NCBI GenBank assembly: GCA_002102555.1 | Contig: MCFL01000186.1 | Coordinates: 1 to 48,456 of the forward strand | Source of the DNA: Catenaria anguillulae PL171 | Taxonomy: Eukaryota; Blastocladiomycota; Blastocladiomycetes; Blastocladiales; Catenariaceae | Length of the DNA: 48,456 nt | Direction: 5' to 3' | Part shown: positions 20,908-34,106 of the stretch, piece by piece | Numbering within the stretch: position 1 is the stretch's first letter | How the letters are laid out: each line of letters begins with the position of its first letter | Position numbers and translations under genes: made by a program | The notes under the pieces: generated by a model | Databases searched by the model: none | What the model saw: only the letters and a program-made list of their open reading frames with translations | What the model was told of the DNA's origin: nothing

Positions 20908-22432
20908 TCACTTGTCCTTGCGCCTCGCCCGCGCGACCGGGCGTCGGTTGAGCCAACCTGTCACGGCGGATGGCGGGGCACCGTTGAATTGGATTGGCGC
21001 CGGGGACATGCGTGCCGCCAAAGACAATTGTCTGCCCAGGCGCAGTGAGGAAAGATGCAGCCGGTTGAAGTAATTCCGGATGTGGCAGAGGTGCGAGACC
21101 TTGGACACATACACACATGTGGTGAGAAGTCATGTTCCACGAGACCCAAAAGCGCTGATGCAGTTGACGGCGCGTACCATCCGCTTGTGCTTGTGCTGCC
21201 GTTTCCAACTACTTCCACGTACACTCCCCATTCTCGCGAGTGGGACGGCTCTTGCTTTTCATAAGCCTTGCATCTTGAGCGAGAGCGAATTTCGATTTTT
21301 CCTGGAGCATAAACAAGAAACGAGTCGGAGTGAGCGGCTGGAACCAGAGTCATTTTGCGACAAAAGAGAAACAGGTACCTACACGTGCTTCCGCGTAGGT
21401 TCGTGCCCGGCGCATTCGCGAGCCTCTTGAAGAAGGAGCCCCAGGTCTCGCCATGGTGCAAAGTGAAAGTGCGGCCCTTGATGGCCTTGCGGGCGGCCGC
21501 GATGAGTGACGAGCTGAATGGCGCCGCCATGGACGCATCTGAGCGCATCGCTGCTAAGGGTGGGCGTGTCCCTGGCTCCCACGCGCCAGGCGCGGGCGCG
21601 CCACACATCCTTGACGGCGATCTGCTTGTCTGGGTTCTGGTTCTCGGTACCGGCCATGGCTGCAACGGACGGAACTTGAGCGGCAGTGGGAACGGGCGTG
21701 GCGGTCGGAGAGGAGCGGTTTGCCTCGAGCGAGAGTGAGAGTGAATGAAACAGAGTGGCGAATAGATAATACCCGCGCAATGGCAACCGTGCTCCGCAAG
21801 ACGGGAGCGACCGCCGCGGCCAACGGGCGGGTGATGCCGAGTCTGGTGCTCTCGTCTATTTGGCCGGCCGGCACGATGCAGTCGCCCGCGACGATTTGGT
21901 TCCCCCCTGTCTCCGAAATGCCATTCTTGAGGGGCTCGGCTCGAACCACATCACAGAAATCTTCTTGTTTGTTTGTTTTCCACAGCTCACCCTTGTCGAA
22001 GAACAAAACCTCGATAACGACCGACACGGCGGCACCAGGGCAAATCTTTTGGGTGTTCTTGCGCGCGAGGCCGGCGTCAATCCCAATCTCTGGCGGATCA
22101 CGATTATGGTAACTGCAGTGGGCATCATGACACGACGTGGCCAGCGGACGTGCGTGCTTGCAGATGGTGGTTGGCCGCCGCGGGCGGCGTGGGACTGGAT
22201 ACGATCGCAAGAGTGGAAATGCGGTCGAGCCTCGCGCGGGTCGGCCAAGGCCGTCGATCGAGAAGGAACGAGGAGCCAAATGCCATGGGCCGGTTGTACG
22301 GCGTAGTATGCTCAAGTCTGGACGCTGGGTGGGGAATGTGCACGGGGAAGTTCGAGCCGAAACCCGGTCGCGCTTGGGGCTTGGCGGCGGTGGCCAAGTC
22401 CGCGAGACAGCCGAGAGAAGCAGTCGGGACAT
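20908..22432 (-). CDS. Unresolved coding area, one or two multi-exon genes
   Basis: Several minus-strand blocks look coding but do not join in one frame. An Arg/Ser-rich start MSRLLLSAVSRTW (22432), resembling a mitochondrial presequence, leads to AAVSVVIEVLFFDKGELW and GGNQIVAGDCIVPAGQ (about 22060-21860). A second ATG at 21658 gives MAGTENQNPDKQIAVKDVW; nearby lie SSLIAAARKAIKGRTFTL and GETWGSFFKRLANA (about 21510-21410). After a probable intron (donor GTAGGTAC, acceptor GCTCCAG) comes EKSKFALAQDARLMKSKS, and finally a basic end RARRKDK with a stop at 20908. The coordinates given are an envelope, not a gene model. Small basic mitochondrial proteins are a guess from composition only. The 22432 start is divergent from PDI across 214 bases. 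Confidence 0.3.
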
Positions 22433-22446
22433 CGCGCTGACAATGA

Positions 22447-22453
22447 CACGTCA
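22447..22453 (-). promoter_or_regulatory. Possible unfolded-protein-response element upstream of PDI
   Basis: TGACGTG on the minus strand, about 195 bases before the PDI ATG, matches the core bound by bZIP factors of the unfolded-protein response in animals. The match is seen; the function is inferred from the PDI neighbour. It lies in a short shared promoter, so it could serve either gene or neither. Confidence 0.25.
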
Positions 22454-22646
22454 ACAGGCTGAAGAAGCGGATCACGCACGTGATGTGCGCATGCTCACTT
22501 TGCGCGTGTCCACACACGATCGACGTGTCTCGCGCCGTCTCGCCGACTTGAAAAAGGCCTTTGGCCCGCCGCCACCCACTTTCATGCCCGCTCTTTGACA
22601 CCGTGCTTCTTCTTCTTCAAAGTAAGTACGACGCAAGCACATCGCA

Positions 22647-24416
22647 ATGAAGCTCACACACTTTTCGCTGCTCGCGGCCTCGGCCCTGGCCGTGTTTGCC
22701 CGCGCCGAATCCGCCGACACGGCCACTGACGCTTCTGACGTTCTCGTCTTGGGCGGATCGGATTTCAAGGATGTCGTCAACCCCGAAAAGCTCATGCTCG
22801 TGGAATTCTACGCCCCGTGGTGTGGCCATTGTAAGCAATTGGCTCCCGAGTATGAAAAGTACGATTCTGGCTCGTTTCCGTGGCCTCGGGTGCCTTTGCG
22901 CGAGTTCTGACTGGTTTGATTCATGTGTATTTTGAACAATACAGAGCGGCCACCACGCTCAAGGCCGAGTCGATCAAGCTCGGCAAGGTCGACTGCACCG
23001 AGCACCGCGAGTTGTGTGACTCTTTCCAGGTGCAAGGATTCCCGACCATGAAGGTATTCCGCGAGGGCAAGGCGTACGATTACAATGGTGGCCGCACCGA
23101 GGACACGATCGTCAAGTACATGCGCAAGTACGGTGTTATCCTCCTTGATTGCGTTCTTGATCAGATGCTGACTTTAACATCAATAGGCAATCCCTCCCCG
23201 CCTTCTCGCAGCTCAAGGCTGCCGGCATTGCCGACTTTGCGAAAAAGGACCGCCTGGCCGTGATTGCCTACCTGCCCAAGGGCAAGGACTCTGCCGAGTT
23301 CAAGGCCATTGAGCAGCTGGCCAACCAGCACCGCGACGATTTCTTGTTTGGGTACTCGACCGAGGCCGCCGCCGCCAAGGACATGGGTGCCAAGGACACC
23401 GACAAGCCCGCGCTTGCCGTGTACCGTCAATTTGACGAGCCCAAGGTGCTCTTTGACGGGTCACTGGCCGACGAGGCCGCCATGGCCGCCTTCATCAAGC
23501 GCGAGTCGATCCCGACTATGGACGAGGTGACGCCCGAAAACTACATGACCTATGTCAACTCTGGTGTGCCGCTCGCCTTCTTCTTTTACGACACGCCCGA
23601 GACGCGCAACAAGTACGGACCGGGCATCGAGAAGGTGGCGCGCAAGTACAAGAAGTCGATGCATTTCGTGTACTGCGACGCAGGCAAGTACGGCGCGCAT
23701 GCCGACACGTTGGCGCTCAAGAGCAACACGTGGCCCGCGTTTGCCATCAACGAGGTCGAGCAAGGACTCAAGTGGCCTTTTGACCAGACGGTCGAGCCCA
23801 CCGAGGACAAGATTGCCGAGTTTGTGACAAAGTACATCAACAAGGAGATTGACCCGACGCTCAAGTCCGAGGAGCCCCCCAAGGATGCCGAAAAGGCCGA
23901 CGTGTACCAAGTGGTTGGCAAGACGTTCAAGGAGGTTGTCCTCAACAAGAACAAGGATGTCTTTATCGAGTTCTACGCCCCATGGTGTGGCCACTGCAAG
24001 AAGTTGGCTCCCACATTTGTACGGGAGTGCTTCTCCTCGTTTTTCTGCGTCATGTTGGGATTTTTTCTGACCAGGATCTCGTTCTACTAACGCAGGAATC
24101 GCTCGGCAAGCTCTTCAAGGACCAGGCCGACAAGGTGACCATCGCCAAGCTCGACTTGACCGAGAACGACCTGCCGCCCAACTCTGGCGACCGCGTTGAG
24201 GGTTTCCCGACCTTGCGCCTGTACAAGGCCAAGGACAACGCTGTGGTCGAGTACAACGGCGACCGGTCACTCGAGGACCTTGTTTCCTTCATTGGCAAGA
24301 ACGCCGCCAACAAGATCAAGGTGCCCGAGGTGCCCAAGGAGGACAAGAAGGAGGACGAGGCCAAGAAGGATGCCGAGGGCAAGAAGGAGGGCGAGGCCGA
24401 GCGTGATGAGTTGTAA
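22647..24416 (+). CDS. PDI1: Protein disulfide isomerase, ER
   Basis: Four exons: 22647-22858, 22945-23127, 23187-24018 and 24096-24416, giving 515 residues, normal for the family. All introns are GT-AG; the last has a perfect TACTAAC branch site. A signal peptide ([20 protein letters not shown]) starts the protein. Thioredoxin domain a has WCGHC at 58-62, then come the redox-inactive b and b' domains, and domain a' has its CGHC at about 399-402. A Lys/Glu-rich tail ends in RDEL, an ER-retention signal. The enzyme forms, breaks and shuffles disulfides in secretory proteins. All exons are in frame with no break, unlike many neighbours. The start is fixed by the signal peptide. Confidence 0.96.
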
Positions 24417-25451
24417 ACTTGTTTGATTTTCTTTCTCTCGCTGTCTCTTTCTTTCATTTTTTTTGTTTGCTTTTCTCGCTCCCTAAACGATCGTGTCTTG
24501 TTGTCCTTCGTATATACAAAGAGCGTGAGCGTGTCCGTCCATGTTTGTATGCTTGTACGTAGAGTTGATTGCGGTTCTTTTCCTTGCGTCAATTGATGAC
24601 TTGGACAATCGGTGTTCGGTTGAATCCGCGCTTGCAACTGAGATCCACCAACCAAGCAACAGCAATCTGCTATTGATTGCACGTGTCTGAGCATTCGTAA
24701 ACCAGGTGCCTTGGGCTAAAGCAATCTCGATTGCGGCACAGGTGCGAGACCCAAGTAACGAATGCAGGAGAAACAGTCATGAATGGAGTACGAGGGGCGC
24801 AGAGACGGTTGAGTCGAACGTACGACCCGAAAATACGTCCGCTCTTGTGATCCAAGGTGTACTGCCGGGTACAGTTGCGTGGGCCGGTCCGCTCGACATA
24901 GCGATCCCGATAGTTCAACGCCGATTGCAGCGACATCGCCTTTAACGTGATCGCTGGGCGCAATGTCGAATGAGTGCGCCCAAACAAGTGCATTGCCCCA
25001 ATCGCCAGCTGATCCGAGGGTGGATGGGCAGGGTGGCACGGCACGGCTTGGAAACGGTTTCGTGCACCGAGGACGAGGGCGACGGGCCGGGCGGTCGGTC
25101 GGTCGGTCGGTGAATGCGCAAGAGAACCTCGTCGGATTGATTGGTGCCACGTGTGAGTGGGATGCAAATGGCGGGGGCTTTGCCTTGGCTCGTGGCACAT
25201 AGCGCGCAGGTTGAAGAGATGACTCTCTCGCCAAGGGACACATGCAAGGCCATGTAGTAGCTTTGATAGACCGAAATATTTCGCTTCATAGACCGTGAGA
25301 CGAGGGCGAGACGTGTCACACCAGATCTGGATGGACGCGTCCGATCGATGGTCTCTTAAGCGCCCCACATCATCCATCTCCCACAATTCAAATCACAATC
25401 CCCATACATATCAAACCGGAATGCATTTCACTCTATGGTATTTTTTTCACA
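24417..25451. other. 1 kb between PDI and the PRCC-like gene
   Basis: The first about 60 bases after PDI are pyrimidine-rich, a likely 3' UTR. A GGTC tetranucleotide repeat of about five units sits at 25092-25111. A 238-codon minus-strand open frame (25386-24670) covers the middle; its composition looks random apart from a possible short start at 24936 (MSLQSALNYRDRYVER), and no family is recognised. Confidence 0.45.
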
Positions 25452-26840
25452 ATGAAGCAACCCAAACCCAACGCACTCGTCGTGGGCTACAGCTCTGACT
25501 CTGACTCTGAGTCTGAATCTGATTCCGGGCCATCACCATCATCCTTTGCGACGGCCGTCGCTGCCGCACCTCTCTCTCAATCCAAAAAGCGGCCAGCAGC
25601 TTCCACTGTCGCAACCGGCAACAATGACGACCAAGATGACGATAGCACACAGCCACCGCCGCTCAGAAGGCCAACATCATCCGTGTCCAAGCGCCCGTGC
25701 TTCCAGATGCGGGCAACACGCCCGGTGCTTCTGGCATGTGTGGCGGCATGAGGCCGTCCCCGTCGGCAGGAGCGGGATCAGGATCGGGATTGTTTGCGTT
25801 TCTACCAAAGCCATCCAATGCGCCCAAGTCAGCGGCTGGTGCTTCCGCCGCCGCGGACCCGTTTCCCTCATCAACATCAACGGCATCGTTGCCTTTGGAC
25901 GCGGCCCATGTACCATCAGAAGCATCGGCGGAACTCGTCCAGTCGCCAGCACCTGCCTCGGCTTTGTGGCGCAAGCTGCCGCCGCCGTCGGCTGTTTCTA
26001 CGGCTGCAAAATCCAAACCAGCCCCTCCAAAGCCATCATCACCTTCTCGCTCGCCACCTGCAGCAATGGTTACATCAGAAGCGGAACCTGCCCCTGTGGC
26101 AACCGCAAAAGCACCGTCGTCTAGTTTCGCAACCGAGCCATCTGTTACCTTCTTTTCATTCGGTTCGTGTGTCTCAACTCTTGTGCAATCCGCGACAAAC
26201 GCTCACCGTAATTCCACACGACAGACGACGATGACGCAGGCGCCGACCCAACCCCGCTCCTTGGTCCCTCACTTCCACCATCGCTACCGCCCTCATCGCA
26301 CGCACCCACACCCATACCCACCGACCACAAACCCTACTTTACCCCACCGTCACATGTGTCTCCGTACGCCTACCACCCGAACCCGACGTCAGCCTCATCA
26401 ACCTCTGCCGCATCCGCAACCGACCTCGACACGCTCGCCCGCTCGCTGGGCATGGACCGTCGTGACCTCGCAAAGCTCGGCATTTCAAGCAAGCACGCGG
26501 GTACCTTGGGCACATCCAACGTGCACACGGTCAGCGTGCGCGATGCGCTGGCCAATGAGGATTTGGAGACGTTGGCGGCGGCAACAAAGGCCGCGGCACC
26601 AAAGGTATGTCTCTCTATGTCTCTCTTCGGTTTTCCCCTACATGTTTCGTGCGTGCTGTTGCTCAGCCGTGGCTTGTTTGACGTGTATGTAGCCCATTCA
26701 CGAGCACATTTCGTCAAGCACAAAGCTCAACATTGTCCCAACTGGCGAAAAAGGCAGTCACGCAAAACTCGGACTTGCAGGCTGTGTTTGCGGCGCAGCG
26801 CGCAAAGAAAAAGTCGGGCAACACAAAGTATGGATTTTGA
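25452..26840 (+). CDS. PRCC: PRCC-like protein, several frame breaks
   Basis: The N-terminus NALVVGYSSDSDSESESDS matches the family's VAYASSDESE start. A Pro/Ala/Ser-rich middle contains the family marker GLFAFLPKPSNAPKS. The C-terminal core is split by an intron (26605-26692, GTATGT to GTAG) and ends in QAVFAAQRAKKKSGNTKYGF followed by stop; PRCC proteins end in the same KYGF at the same spacing. Human PRCC is a nuclear, splicing-associated protein that binds MAD2B. The reading frame must change at about 25690, between 26160 and 26350, and at about 26735. Because the KYGF terminus survives in a shifted frame, single-base consensus errors are likelier than decay. The start ATG has a good context (CACAATGAA). 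Confidence 0.72.
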
Positions 26841-27129
26841 GCCGAGCCCATTTGGGTCATGTCAGACATAAATCGGTTCGCTTTGCGGATTCGCTTAGTG
26901 TGGCCGAGACGACCTAAACTGAGAAAGGACACCCCGGATATGATCACTTTGGAGCGACTCAGCGAAACTGGGACAAACTACTTAGCAAGCAATCAAGTAG
27001 CGCCAGTAAACGCATTTTGGGGAAACTAAAAACAATAAATACATGACGGCAGAACAGAGCCAATGGTTGTTGTTGCAAAATCATCATTCCGAGAGAGACA
27101 GGCAGAGAACTCAAACCAGCTTACGAAAC

Positions 27130-28465
27130 TTACATGAAATACTGCCCTGGAGCACGATCGGGCTGGGTCACGCCGTTCCTCGGGCACAGCATTGAAGATC
27201 TTGAAGTTTTTAACGCCCACGTCCAGCGTGTCCTCGATGGTCATGATTGCGGCCACGTTGCCGCACCGGTAGCAGTACTAGAATGTCATGAGCGAGCAAA
27301 AGCGACACGGATGTTGGTGAGCGCTCAGATTAGATCCGGCAACGGGGCCAAGGCAGGGTTGACGTACATTTGGTGCCGACCAAACCGTCACGAGGTTTTC
27401 GTCGGGGAACATGTACTTGAATCCCTCTTGCACAAGTTGGTGTGCGCGGGCAATGAGCGTCAGGTTGTTGATGTGGTTAAACTGCCGACAAGAAACAAAG
27501 CGAGGTACGGGTCAGACCTGCTCGGGCGCGGCCGTTGCAGACAAGGCGGCGTGGGTGCATGTACCTCATTTGTGACCTTGGCGCCAAACAGCCAGCCGGC
27601 ACCACGTGGCGATACGGCCCATGTATCGGTATCGTCCGGGTCCGACCACATTAGATCTACGCCAACGTTGAACGGGTTCCATGTGAGCCATACAGGAGAA
27701 GGGCAGGAAACAAAAGAGAAGGGCATACCACAAAATGCACCCTCGTGGGGTACTTCTTGGCATCGGTGAATGGTGCGGATTTGGTCCAGTGTCCGGACGT
27801 CAGGAGACAAGCCACCATGGACGCAAAACACGCGCCCGTCGACAAATCTAATTGAGATCACGTCATGCGGTGAGTAAAGCGAAGCATGGTGGAAAGAAGA
27901 AGGCCTGGAGCACGTACGGCGCCGAGAGCGAGGAGATCAAACACTTGGCAGCACTGTTTTCCATACGTTGGCGTTGCCGTACTTTTGCTGACACTCGTCT
28001 GAATACCCCAATCGCATAATTGGCAGATATTGCCATTAGCTGAGCTGTTGAGATGAAGTGAGCGACAGAGAGAAACGCATACCAAAGAACCCGTAAACCT
28101 GCCGTAATCTGCCTCGATTCATGATTCCCCCTCAACAATGTGATCTTGTCCGGCCACCGAGCCTTGAGCACCATCAAGAGCGGTCAGCGACTCGAGCGAG
28201 TAATACCCGCGGGTCGGACAAAAATCGCCCATAAAGATGTAGTTTGTAGTGGGGACCTCGCCGCCCACGCGAAACAGCTCGAGCAGATCGTAAAACTGGC
28301 CGTGAATGTCGCCGCACACGGTCACGGGCGCGCTCACGGGCTGGATGTTGGATTCCTCCATGAGCAGAGCCTTGACGATTTCGGCACAGCCGCCGCATGT
28401 CGGGCTCGGGAAGGAACTTGCATTGCTTGATTTGCTCAAGCCATTGGTCGGGGCCAGCAGTCCAT
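27130..28465 (-). CDS. SIT4: PP6/SIT4-type Ser/Thr protein phosphatase catalytic subunit, frame breaks
   Basis: Multi-exon minus-strand gene. Visible blocks: [98 protein letters not shown], and [18 protein letters not shown]. The GDIHG, RGNHE and HGG metal-site motifs of PPP phosphatases are present, and the [20 protein letters not shown] stretch is closest to PP6/SIT4. Introns follow GT-AG rules, for example 27728-27657. The expected GDFVDRG motif reads GDFCPTRG because three single bases are inserted within about 20 bases (28205-28230). Other one-base breaks lie after the ATG at 28465, near 28400, near 28170, at the start of the CVHGG exon, and near 27185, beyond which [10 protein letters not shown] and stop (family YFL end) appear in the shifted frame. 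PP6 acts in cell-cycle and nutrient signalling. Confidence 0.85.
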
Positions 28466-28969
28466 TGTTGTTGTTTTTGAAGTGCAAGGGTCGATCGGCA
28501 ATGGGCAGCGGTACGGTCCGTGGTTGGTTGGCGTTCGGAGTAGAGCAGAGCGAGCAAGATGAAGAAAGCGAGAGGTTGGAGGGTCGGCTGTCAGTCGGCC
28601 GAATGGGTGAAAATACCGAGTAAAGGCGTTGTGAAATTCAGGCGGTTGGATGTTGCCGAATGTAATTCATGGATACGTCCACAGTCGTCCATTGAATGCA
28701 CCATAATACTCTGCACATCTCACGGGACATTAATGGAATGGATCGGCCCATCGGCAAAAAGTTGGCGTCAACGAACGCGTCAGATCGGCGGGCCTTGTTT
28801 CATTTCCCACCGAAAAGTCAGTGGTTGGCCATATCATAGTCAAGAGTTTCTCGACAGCTTCAACAGGGCGCTTGCCGCTTGCATTCACAGCGTTTGATCA
28901 TCCTTTTGCATTTTCCAGTCTGATCGCCGGAAATGCCATGGATTCCATGTCTATCGACCTGAACCCCGC
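28466..28969. other. Intergenic region upstream of the phosphatase gene
   Basis: No coding similarity. It must contain the phosphatase promoter on the minus strand; I see no clear TATA box. Confidence 0.5.
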
Positions 28970-29170
28970 CCTTCCCGCAGCTGACCACCCACAACATCTT
29001 TGCCAAGCACTTGCTGGCGACCCGAGGCAACCACTGGTTGTGGGAGCACGAGCTGTACAACCGGGGTACCGAAGAAGCGCTGGCTGTATTCGAGGCTGAC
29101 TTGCCGGTAACCTCGAACCTCTGCGGTGGTGGGAATCCAACGTGCCGCCACGGCCAACACACCCAAAGCA
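28970..29170 (+). pseudogene. Fragment of the ankyrin-like gene at 29.7 kb (copy D)
   Basis: Bases 29019-29150 match 31018-31170 of the downstream gene: GCGACCCGAGGCAACCA, then TTGTGGGAGCACGAGCTGTA and a diverged GGGTACCGAAGAAGCGCTGGC are in the same order. A 12-base stretch present in the gene (TTGGACGTCATG region) is missing here. Only the part corresponding to the last third of the protein is present, with weaker traces to about 29310. It has the same orientation as the gene, so a tandem duplication followed by loss fits. Confidence 0.75.
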
Positions 29171-29674
29171 CTTAAGCGGATTGGCTTGAGATGTGGGATG
29201 AGGAAGGGGTCAATTCTGACCGGGAAGTTCTGTACTGATGGGCCGTCAACAATAAGGCACTAAAGAAAGACGTTAAGGTCCAGTTTGAAGCCAAGTGGCA
29301 AGGTGGACTGGATCCTAGCCAGCTTCGGCTGCGCTCGAGCTCAATGGGAACGATAATGAGCCCTTGAACTCTTTGTTCCCGTGAATCAAAATGATGGCCT
29401 TGTTTTTGCTGCTGTTCCTCATGTCTGCTTGTGTGTGAAAGTGATCCCCGCCGTCTCTCCACTCTCACTGTGACATTCACTGTCACCAATCATCAGCGTG
29501 TGTCTGTAAAGAAATCCAAAGGGGTTAGGTTCAGTCGTCCAAAACTTCAATTCGCCACGCACAACTCAAACTTTGTTCGCCATGTTTGGCTTGAGCATGT
29601 GCGCAATTTGCGCTTGAACTGATGCCGTATAGACCATGACCCAAAGCAATATCCTCAAGCTGAATGCATAGACA
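29171..29674. other. Spacer before the ankyrin-like gene
   Basis: Weak remnants of copy D continue to about 29310 (TTGAAGCCAAGTGGCAAGG resembles the gene's final codons). The rest is unremarkable and must hold the promoter of the gene starting at 29675. Confidence 0.45.
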
Positions 29675-31465
29675 ATGAATACACTCCTCCGACATGCTCC
29701 CAACGCTCGCCCAGCCGCCACTCGCTGCGCCACGCCTTCGACGCCTCCGCCGCCGCAACTCCCGCACGAACTCACACAACTCATCTTGATCCTTGCGGCC
29801 CACTCGCTCGTTCATCTGCCCAACCTCCGGCTCTCCCCTCGACTTCCCGGACCCACACTTGCTCACTCACCTCGCGCTCGTCTCGCCCGACAACTACACA
29901 GCCTTGCAACAGTTCATCTTCCTCAACGTCCCATGGTGCTCGCTGCACGACGCGGGACGACGCGGCGACCTCGCGCTGATGCGTTGGTGGCTCGACCGGT
30001 CGGGCGTGCGCATTTCGCAATCCGGGATTGCCCGCGCGCTGTTTGAAGCGTCGCAGGCAGGCCATGTTCATGTGCTTGATTCCTTCAAGTCCGCGTATCC
30101 GGACATGGAGGTGGACCCGCGGCACGTAAGGCACATATTGCGTGCGGCCACGAGCGCCGACCAACCTGCCGTGATCGAGTGGTGGATCAAGCAAAGCGGG
30201 TTTGACTTGGCGAGCATTCCAAAGCAGTCAACTGCATGGCAAGAATATGTGTACGATGCATTCGCGGCCAATAGCTTGCCGCTGGTCAAGCTTTGGGCGG
30301 GCGAATTGCCAGTGGACCAAGTGTTTGGCCCAACCAAGACGATACAGTTGCCTGCGAATGCGTATGCGGCGGTCAGCGTTGGCTGTGAGAAGGATTGCTC
30401 TGTGCTGCAATGGATCCATGACCATGTGCAAGATTTCGGTGCCGACCTAGTGTCGGTGACAGATTGGGGAAGCCCGCGCATTTCGCTGCGGTACCTCGCA
30501 CATGCTGGCCTCTTGACCTTGCTGCAATGGTTTCTGGAAAAGTGTCGCATTCATTCTGTGCCCGAAGAAAAGGTGTTTACGCACGAAGTGTTGCGTGCGG
30601 CCGTGGATGGCGAGCAGGTTGCCGTGTTGCAATGGTGGATCGACAGCGGGCTTCCACTCCATGTGCCCGATTCCTGGTCCGTGGATTCCGTCACCTGTCC
30701 AGCAACGTTGACGTGGATCGCCAGCTCAGGTGTACCGTTTCACTCGACTGAAGCCGCCGTGGATACAGCCGACTCGGTCGCAGTGCTGGATTGGTGGCTC
30801 GCACAGAGTGGATCCAGCAAACTCAAGTACACGGATCTGGCCATGGATCGCGCGTCGGCCGAAGGCCGTGTGGATTTGCTCGACTGGTGGGTCAAGTCAG
30901 GATGCGAGCTCAAGTATTCGAGCCAATCGTTCGATTTGGCGGCCGAGAGTGGCCACTTGGACGTGCTCGAATGGTGGCTCGCGTCGGATTTAGAGTTCGA
31001 GATTCACACGCCGCTCACGCTCGCGACCCGAGGCAACCACTTGGACGTCATGGACTGGTTGTGGGAGCACGAGCTGTACAACAAGGGCGCCGAAGAAGAG
31101 CTCGCCGTGTTTGAATCCATCACGTGCCGCAATCTCGATGCGTTGCGATGGTGGGAGACTCGTGCGTGGCCAACCGACCCTCACGTGATTGACTGCATTG
31201 GCCGCAAGCTGTATGATGACGAGTTTGAAGGCGGCCCTGGTGAGGTGCAAGAGTATGGGTTGAAGTGGTGGTTTTGTCACAGTAAGATGCTTGATGAGGA
31301 TACCAAGGACCGACTGACATTGGAGTGGCAAGATTGGGAGATTCGGCAACGGGGTACTACGTTGAGGTGAGCGACGAGGACGACGACCAGAGTGAAAAGG
31401 TGGAGCGGTGGTGGGTTGATGTCGAGGAGGAAATCCCGTTTTTGGATTTTGGAAATGCAAAGTGA
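29675..31465 (+). CDS. Ankyrin-like repeat protein with LDWW repeats, two frame breaks
   Basis: The ATG at 29675 gives MNTLLRHAPNARPAATRC and LPHELTQLILILAAHSLV. The frame then shifts once at about 29815-29830 and continues for about 510 codons. The body is a row of roughly 33-residue helical repeats, each with a signature such as VAVLDWWLAQSG, VDLLDWWVKSG, LDVLEWWLASD or LDVMDWLWEHE, which are diverged ankyrin-type units rich in tryptophan. Near 31350 a one-base change in GGGG would replace a premature stop (31368) by a further 30 codons ending FLDFGNAK at 31465, with acidic DEDDD and a WWVDVEEE motif. Such repeats mediate protein binding; the partner is unknown. Decayed relatives occur at 0.5, 6.5, 7.3 and 29.0 kb, so this is an expanding and dying family. 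Confidence 0.72.
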
Positions 31466-32057
31466 ATTGTATAGCAAATCCACCATGTATTTGTGACATT
31501 TGCATCTTTATCTGTGCACATGATGACTTCTAACTTGGCGACAACTCATGTTCCACTGTCACTCTCGAATGTCATGCTGCGAAAACCTGCAACTTTGCAT
31601 AGTTGTTCTTACTTTTTTACAGTTCCAAGTCCAAACCCAACTCGTGAAGAGTCCCAAACAGAAGTTGGGCTTTCAGCGACACATATTGGTTCAGGGCACA
31701 TAACTTGCTTGAATCCACGAATCGCTCCCGTCACAAACCGTGCCTGAACCAAAATTGGCCAGTGGAGCTTTTTCCAGTCTCTGTGGTGTCTGGGAGTGAG
31801 CGTCTGGCGTTCGTCTCGGCGTTTTGATCGATGGAGATGAAAAGGCATGAAACCAGACAGTGGGTAGGGAATGTATCGATAACCCATGAGCACAGGGCAA
31901 GCGGAAAGAAGAGAAAAGTGCGAGTATATTGTACTGAAACGGACCTGATAAAAAGTGCGTGGTAAGCAGCAATTGCTGCAAGCAAACAAACGAGTTATCC
32001 ATACGTGAAAAGACAAGGAATCCACTCCCACGCGACCACCCCGGTAACATTGGTGAA
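31466..32057. other. Intergenic between two 3' ends, nothing recognised
   Basis: 590 bases between the ends of convergent genes. Open frames on the minus strand that run into the DAHP synthase region are out of its frame and have no protein character. Confidence 0.5.
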
Positions 32058-33638
<1,581 letters not shown>

Positions 33639-33712
33639 GGTTGGAGATGGTGATTTGTGTTCAAATACTTGAGAGTGTCCGTCAAGTGGTGAGAGTCTGA
33701 GAGAGCAACAGC

Positions 33713-33792
33713 GAAGAATGAAGAATCAAGAATGAAGAAAAGAATCAAGAATCAAGAATGAAGAATCAAGACTCAAGAATCAAGAATCAAGG
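33713..33792. repeat. Tandem repeat of about 7 bp, GAATCAA/GAATGAA
   Basis: About eleven units of GAATCAA and GAATGAA, some with small interruptions (GAAGAAAA). It lies 75-155 bases upstream of the DAHP synthase ATG, so it is within its leader or core promoter. Confidence 0.85.
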
Positions 33793-33827
33793 CCAGGGCC
33801 TGCGACTTGAAAGGCCTATCATAGCTA

Positions 33828-33834
33828 TTATATA
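33828..33834 (-). promoter_or_regulatory. TATA-like box for DAHP synthase
   Basis: TATATAA on the minus strand, about 190 bases before the ATG at 33638. The 7-bp repeat would then be in the 5' leader. Motif evidence only. Confidence 0.4.
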
Positions 33835-34106
33835 GGGCAAGCTCACCCTTTTTCAATTGCAATTGGTGTTGGCAACAACGCTAACTCCACTCTAGATCTG
33901 TGTCCATGAGTCGGCCGGCTGGCAATTGTATTGATAAGTATGGGAAGCAGTGCCGCAAGTGCCATGGCCAGTGCGTGACTCGGTGACTCCACTTTCCTTT
34001 TCTTGTCTCAATTGATCAGGATTTCAGGAGCCGGCAAATTTCCCATACACAACGGCACGCAATCAATCACGCCATCCGCTCGGGCCTGCCCTCTCAGTGC
34101 CTGTCG

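Noticed and set aside
21860..22060. Similarity of GGNQIVAGDCIVPAGQ to mitochondrial ribosomal protein bL27
   Set aside because: Only one short motif fits (GGxxVxAGxIxV); the flanking conserved residues of bL27 are absent.
24670..25386. A 238-codon minus-strand open frame between PDI and PRCC
   Set aside because: Composition looks random. The only splice model I could make (24823-24716) is a multiple of three long and so gives no frame evidence.
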